Shown: positions 61,101 to 64,000 of the stretch, one piece after another | Layout: each line of letters opens with the position of its first letter | Position numbering within the stretch: the stretch's first letter is position 1 | Source of the DNA: Mycetohabitans sp. B8 | GTDB taxonomy: Bacteria; Pseudomonadota; Gammaproteobacteria; Burkholderiales; Burkholderiaceae | Assembly (NCBI RefSeq): GCF_021991875.1 | Contig: NZ_JAHLKR010000024.1 | Location: 50,289-114,288 of the forward strand | Reading direction: 5' to 3' | DNA length: 64,000 nucleotides | Program-made: the position numbers and the translations under genes | Notes under the pieces: generated by a model | Database searches by the model: none | Seen by the model: only the letters and a program-made list of their open reading frames with translations | Told to the model about the DNA's origin: nothing

Positions 61101-63679
61101 AGCGCACGCTCAACGATTTCAAAAGTCATCCGTTTGCCGTTGCGCTTCACACGAATGACGAGCGTCGCTGATGTCGAATCGATTTGAAACGGTCTGAGCC
61201 AAACCACGTTTCTCAGTGCCGAAACTCGTTTACCAGTCGCAATGCATCCGGCGATGCAAGCAATTTCGAGGTACGCGACGCCCGGCAAGGTCTTGCGCTC
61301 GACAATGACGTGATCGTCGAAGAAAAACTCAGTGCCATCAAACGTTGAGCTAAAGGCAACCTGGTCGAACGTGGAAATGTTCGTATGAACGAGCGGCGAC
61401 ACGGCGTCTTGCGCTATGCGCTGACTGGCAAGCCCGAACACGGGCATCTCGCATAGGCGAGGCTCGAACGGATAAGTCGGCAAATCGATCCGACGCGCGA
61501 TGCGCGCGCGCCACGTCTGATGACCTCGCCAGTCGAAGCCATACTTGACCCAGCACTGCGCAAGCCTGTCAAGCTGACCGCCTGCGATCCAGCGTTCGAC
61601 TATCGTCGGGATATCATTCGTGTCGATCAGCGTATCGTCGCCATTCGCCACGCGGCCGTGGAACACTGTCGGATCGTCGTTGCGTCCCGCGATAAACGCA
61701 GCCAAGCTGGCCGCCAGCTCCTGTATGGAACCGGAGATGATTGCGAGCCGTGCATCAAGCGTCGCTCGACCCACCTGCAACGTATGTGCGATGTCGTCGA
61801 TGCGTAGCGGCTCGCCGCCATAGCCCGGGCGTCGAATCGCGTCGGCAAGCGCCTGTGCGTAGACACGCAGGCGCTCGTCGTCGTGCGCGGACAGGACGAT
61901 CACCTCGCGCGCAGGCGGCTGCGCCGACTGCTCGGCGCGCGGCGCGGCCTCGTGCTCTTCCAACACCACGTACGCATTGGTACCGCTAAAGCCGAACGAG
62001 CTGACAGCCGCGCGCCGCGAACAGAACGCATCGGCAAGCCACGGCCGCGCGGTCGTGTTGATGAAAAATGGCGAGCCGTCGAGCTTGATATGCTCATTTA
62101 GCGTCTCGAAATGAATGGACGGCGGCAGCGTCTGGTGCTTGAGCGCGAGCAATGCCTTGAAAAACCCCGCGACGCCCGCCGCCGCAAGTAAATGCCCCAC
62201 GTTGCTTTTCACCGAACCCAGCGCACAATAGCCAGTGGCGTCGGTGAATGAGCGAAACGCGTCAACGAGCGCTTCCACCTCGATCGGATCACCCAGCTTC
62301 GTGCCGGAGCCATGTGCTTCCATTAGGCCGATCGAGCGCGGATCAATACCAAATTTGCGAAACACCATCTGTTGCAATTCGCATTGCGATGCCTGGCTCG
62401 GCGCGGTGATGCCGTTTGTTTTACCATCTTGGTTGATGCCCCAGCCGATCACCTTGCCGTAGATGTGGTCGCCATCCCGAAGCGCGTCATCCAATCGCTT
62501 GAGTGCAACGACACCCACACCTTCTCCCGGCACGAAGCCGTTCGCGCGCTGATCGAAACTGAAGCAGCGGCCCTGCGGCGACAACATGCCAGCCTGACTC
62601 GCCATGATGTGAATCGACGGATCGGCCAAGATCGACACGCCGCCTGCCAGAGCAAGATCGCTATCGCCGAGCATAAGGCTATCGCATGCTTGCGCGATCG
62701 CAACGAGCGACGCAGAGCAGGCTGTATCTAGCGTGATGCACGGACCGCGCAGATCGAGCAAGTACGCAATCCGCGCAGCGAGAATCGACGGGCTTGCGCC
62801 GAGAAAACCCGCCGCGCTCAAATCCTGCCCGTTCTGACTTTGGCCGTAGGTGCCGCAGCCAATGAACACGCCGCAGCGACGACCTGCTAGCGTGTCGACA
62901 CGCAAGCCCGCGTCTTCGAGACAGCGCCATGCCTCCTGCAAAAGCAGCCGTTGCTGCGGATCCATCCGGTCTGCATCGGCAGGCGAGATGTTGAAGAAAA
63001 GCGGATCAAACCGATCGATGTCGTCGACTGCGCCGAGCCATTCCGAATAGGTCCGCCTCGGTTGCGGAGTTGGACTGTACACCGAACCCATTTTCCAGTA
63101 TGGCCGCGACACGCGGCTCACGCAATCTCGCCCCTCGACTATGGCTTGCCAAAACTCCACCTTGTTGCGCGCACGCGGAAAACAGCCGGACATGCCGACG
63201 ATCGCAATCGCCGTGTCACCGCGCACAGTCCCGCGCCCGGAAGACTTTGCAAATGTAATGGCACGACGCGCTGAAGACGCGTTTGCGGGGCGCGTGTCAC
63301 GACCGTGATGCACCGCCATGCTGTTTTCCGCCGGCTGCACACCCACCCCTTGACTGCGCCCACCGGCATTGCCGCGCTTGCCAAACATCGCCGGGACCTT
63401 GCCTGCCGCCGTCGCACCCGCTGCGCGCGCGGCAAGCTCCTCCTGAATCCTGCCGGCCAGCTTCTCCAGCGTCGGATAGTTGTACGCGCGCACTGCTGGC
63501 ATCGAGAGGCCATAGACCTTGTTGATGCGCGCCATCCATATCACACCGATGCGCGACGTAAGACCCAGTTCGAAAAACGTCCTTTGAGCACCAATCTGAG
63601 CGGCTTCAACACCGAGTGCTTCGGCCAGCAAGTTGCGAATGACATCCACAATCGATCGAGCTTCTTGGGTAGCAGACAT
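55193..63679 (-). CDS. Trans-AT PKS/NRPS A: ACP-KS-DH-KR-ACP-C-A(Gly)-PCP
   Basis: The protein has 2828 residues from MSATQEARS (ATG 63677-63679). A TTG 25 codons upstream is less likely. Domains, approximately: ACP 5-85 (ELGLTSRIG, Ser42); KS 155-590 (DTACSAS, Cys321; EAHGSGT; NVGHLL); DH about 780-1060 (HVIVERKTLPG, Gly to Glu; LHPGLLDSAFQ); KR about 1340-1530 (SGGAGGLG; TDYGYAN; no LDD Asp); ACP about 1620-1690 (YGLDSISAM); condensation domain about 1775-2200 (HHLVSDAW); adenylation domain about 2230-2720 (YTSGSTGRPKG; NNKVDRK); PCP about 2730-2800 (GGTSFSA). The A-domain pocket reads D-I-L-Q-L-G-L-I-W, the standard glycine code. The C-terminal ILERVRHGHLSVDHATRLI matches the docking-like helix of PKS B. 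The protein begins with a carrier and has no loading enzyme, so a starter acyl group must arrive from an upstream protein outside the window. Confidence 0.96.
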   Translation of the reverse strand: MSATQEARSIVDVIRNLLAEALGVEAAQIGAQRTFFELGLTSRIGVIWMARINKVYGLSMPAVRAYNYPTLEKLAGRIQEELAARAAGATAAGKVPAMFGKRGNAGGRSQGVGVQPAENSMAVHHGRDTRPANASSARRAITFAKSSGRGTVRGDTAIAIVGMSGCFPRARNKVEFWQAIVEGRDCVSRVSRPYWKMGSVYSPTPQPRRTYSEWLGAVDDIDRFDPLFFNISPADADRMDPQQRLLLQEAWRCLEDAGLRVDTLAGRRCGVFIGCGTYGQSQNGQDLSAAGFLGASPSILAARIAYLLDLRGPCITLDTACSASLVAIAQACDSLMLGDSDLALAGGVSILADPSIHIMASQAGMLSPQGRCFSFDQRANGFVPGEGVGVVALKRLDDALRDGDHIYGKVIGWGINQDGKTNGITAPSQASQCELQQMVFRKFGIDPRSIGLMEAHGSGTKLGDPIEVEALVDAFRSFTDATGYCALGSVKSNVGHLLAAAGVAGFFKALLALKHQTLPPSIHFETLNEHIKLDGSPFFINTTARPWLADAFCSRRAAVSSFGFSGTNAYVVLEEHEAAPRAEQSAQPPAREVIVLSAHDDERLRVYAQALADAIRRPGYGGEPLRIDDIAHTLQVGRATLDARLAIISGSIQELAASLAAFIAGRNDDPTVFHGRVANGDDTLIDTNDIPTIVERWIAGGQLDRLAQCWVKYGFDWRGHQTWRARIARRIDLPTYPFEPRLCEMPVFGLASQRIAQDAVSPLVHTNISTFDQVAFSSTFDGTEFFFDDHVIVERKTLPGVAYLEIACIAGCIATGKRVSALRNVVWLRPFQIDSTSATLVIRVKRNGKRMTFEIVERALQQERLCAQGELAFDDAGTRGFVALDERLLHATFVGGPDDCYARFDAQGFAYGPAFRGIRALYQSGADLIARIEYQHDARMRYERGGDVLSDHYTLLDGFVLHPGLLDSAFQPCIRFCEARHPTRTFIPYALSDITVFDSLPARFYSIATLKHIDDENAHFSIEMVDDTGVPLVRIDDLMLRPVNAVRPAYAPEHPIHLYRMDWTDAASYVGAATRERARKDARRLVFLPAGFAMTGNAREQDIVVCPGQGFGVLGERRYEIDPRSAADYAQLWEAVVRPMQPLEIVHAWALADEPSPHDEAAAVERTADRLGRSLYSLTYLAQQLVRHRALKQSALLCVHRCAGGYAAPAHLAVSGLLRSFAVEQPDLLIRSVGYESTNAHTLTLDSLVQRELAIPHLQGEAIEIRYAGDQRLALTARHMADAGLEHDASGAPKALGVGGGVQMTARLRKSGVYLISGGAGGLGLMLAEALVRRYDARVVLTGRTVFEALAAPVRERICALGDAHAHYIVADVTHEQSVAMLVDAARARFQRLHGVFHCAGAMANAAVTDKTADAIARIVEPKILGAILLDRATCDDALDLFVVYSSIASVMRFAGQTDYGYANRFLDGFATHRQALVRKGLRNGRTLSVVWSLWRDGGMTLDDAKVQLLERLHGLVPLDASSGLNALEACLVDNANVSADHVVVVRGRADEIEANWPECVTREHQDAPPAPRAKPTCAGTLADQVLAELATLLKLEASNIDPDKNLMQYGLDSISAMVLINKVNDAFYISVQPAALLRHPTLNEFVAHLQAEHWAECGDADAPNASVASLAAESVVEHDGDVALDVRQADVAVQERGDADAKFAYPDPYLAPIVTPSEGLAAVYPWPMTRGQHALWFLHQLNGANSAYHIAVTFRLRSPLDMAAFEHSYAELLRRHPALRANFRNKEGHAEQLVRETIEPDLRRVDCAGMSTDAILEAMQDAHRCAFDLTRDALSRVRVFVRNESDAFVLWTVHHLVSDAWSQWVLLDELLARYAARRRGEALELAPLKHTFADFANDEARFLASDAGRRQIEFWQRQLGGQIPVLNLPTDYPRPRVQTFNGASVPVVCDTSMSDALRQLARQQAVTPFAVLLGAYQCLLGRYSGERSIWVGSPVSGRIDEQYADLVGYFINSIVLTADLGANLAFSEFIQQQQRIVVDALEHQRVPFSRLVELLNPSREGGRTPLFQAEFVYQKAHKTGELIRILSPEAGVAIEYEGLQLESVPFAQQEGQTDICLEMTQIDERFVGSFKFNSDLFAPATMRSIRDGFMTLLAAAVAHPDTPIHALPIGMLKGRVSGLTHLEGPRGPSVRSTVMELIEQQAAETPDAQAVIDGHTAWTYRMLNERANRIAHHLRARGLAPGGRVALCMRRSADVVATLLAVMKAGGTYVPMDAAFPVERLQLMLDDAAPALVVTDHEATLPNSLTLGGAALVDLDAQSDEISLCPATPVSVTVPLDSIAYVIYTSGSTGRPKGVQIPHSALTNFLLSMRDKPGMSARDRLLAVTTISFDIAGLELYLPLVSGAVVVLASRDDAMDGLALQRRLAEHRITMMQATPTTWQMLVESGWQGAPGFTILCGGEPLPRVLAQRLSRCGARVWNLYGPTETTIWSCIGLVVDDGEQAVEPIGEPIRNTSLHIVDDALQPVSAGTIGELCIGGDGVATGYLNRPELNVQKFVQTRWGRLYRTGDLVRLTHDGKLEFHGRTDHQLKIRGFRVEAAEIEHLIRSDERIADCVVTVWNRSAESGVEGILTAYLVMKQRTSWTDAIKAQLRERIGHALPAYMVPSVFVVLDVFPLTPNNKVDRKALPQPDAVSPSNALSVQFTHASHAQPAGRDGTVENDARIEKLWCEVLQLDNAPADSHFFVSGGTSFSASRLMYLLRRDLAITVPVSLLFEHPTLADFSRQVRVLMPAVPPAADANDPLLEILERVRHGHLSVDHATRLIDEIQ

Positions 63680-63757
63680 CGACGGAATCCGTAATAGAAG
63701 GTTGGAAGTCGGGCCGCCCCACGTCGGACGACACAATGCAGCAAGACAATGCAACGC

Positions 63758-64000
63758 CTAACACATCGGCTTCACGGCAATCACGCTTGCATGCTCGAGA
63801 CCACCACTACCCGCCACTTCTGCATCGTCGATCGCGAGCCCCTCGAAACCGGCTTCTTCGATTTCAAGCCCTGCGAGCCTGCATTCGCGCGTGAGAATGT
63901 CTGGATCGACGAGATTGATCAGCGTTGAGCCGCCGAGCGCGTCCATCGCATGCGTGCCCGTGTCCATTGCCCCGCCCGCGCCCGCCCCGACGCGTTGTCG
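63758..64000 (-). CDS. C-terminus of a probable class I SAM-dependent methyltransferase (5' part off the window)
   Basis: The frame is open from the right edge (base 64000) to a TAG at 63758-63760, giving the last 80 residues of a protein. The pattern GGSTLINLVDPDILTRECRL, then AGLEIEEAGFEG, and SGGLEHASVIAVKP at the end is what the last strands of class I methyltransferases look like. The catalytic and SAM-binding motifs are off the window, so the call is tentative. It lies 78 bases before PKS A on the same strand and is probably cotranscribed. An O-methyltransferase acting on an oxime or hydroxyl would suit benzolactone enamides, but nothing here proves the substrate. Confidence 0.5.
   Translation of the reverse strand, partial: RQRVGAGAGGAMDTGTHAMDALGGSTLINLVDPDILTRECRLAGLEIEEAGFEGLAIDDAEVAGSGGLEHASVIAVKPMC

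Noticed and set aside
17181..63679. Rhizoxin assembly line
   Set aside because: The organism type would fit, but there is no branching module, no oxazole-type starter region and no methylation domains. The terminal ketone-hydroxyl-ketone pattern points to a salicylate instead.

Overview
The window comes from a high-GC betaproteobacterium of the Burkholderia group. The order metK / lpxL-dapF-DUF484-xerC, the BPSS1780-type membrane protein and the individual protein sequences all point there. The base composition looks lower than in typical free-living Burkholderia. Together with the predicted natural product, this would fit an endofungal Mycetohabitans-like symbiont, but that placement is inference.

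Positions 1-14.6 kb are ordinary chromosome. They hold the 3' end of a LysR regulator; a Fur-type iron operon on the minus strand (TonB receptor, piuC, PepSY membrane protein) with a good Fur box; the kinase srkA; a small conserved protein; an amino-acid permease; a membrane protein; an IS1182-type transposase remnant; metK; and the co-directional lpxL-dapF-DUF484-xerC set.

From 14.6 kb to the right edge, everything is on the minus strand and belongs to one very large trans-AT polyketide synthase / NRPS locus. In transcription order it contains the tail of a probable methyltransferase (runs off the right edge), PKS A (2828 aa), PKS B (about 6302 aa), PKS C (2459 aa), PKS D (3915 aa), a cytochrome P450 and an Sfp-type phosphopantetheinyl transferase. 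The four PKS genes overlap each other by 4, 17 and 4 bases. No acyltransferase, enoylreductase or C-methyltransferase domain is visible in any module, so malonyl loading must come from a separate AT encoded elsewhere.

Domain order, reading the line: A = ACP-KS-DH-KR-ACP-C-A(Gly)-PCP. B = KS-DH-KR-ACP-ACP / KS-KR-ACP / KS-DH-KR-ACP / KS-KR-ACP / KS0. C = DH-ACP-DH* / KS-KR-ACP / KS0. D = DH-ACP-DH* / KS-ACP / KS-KR-ACP / KS-DH-like-ACP-TE. The last three extensions leave a ketone, a hydroxyl and a ketone, which is the 6-alkylsalicylate pattern. The glycine followed by a DH/KR extension suits an enamide. The next KR-only module supplies the lactone oxygen, and three following extensions each supply a C=C. 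Laid out carbon by carbon, this reproduces the 12-membered benzolactone enamide skeleton of the oximidine/necroxime family. The but-2-enoyl cap would come from the first module of PKS A, acting on a starter delivered by a protein beyond the right edge. The most unusual parts are two split dehydrating bimodules (KS0 at one protein's end, DH at the next protein's start), paired DH-like domains with isomerase-type residue changes, and a degenerate DH-like domain in the terminal, ring-forming module.
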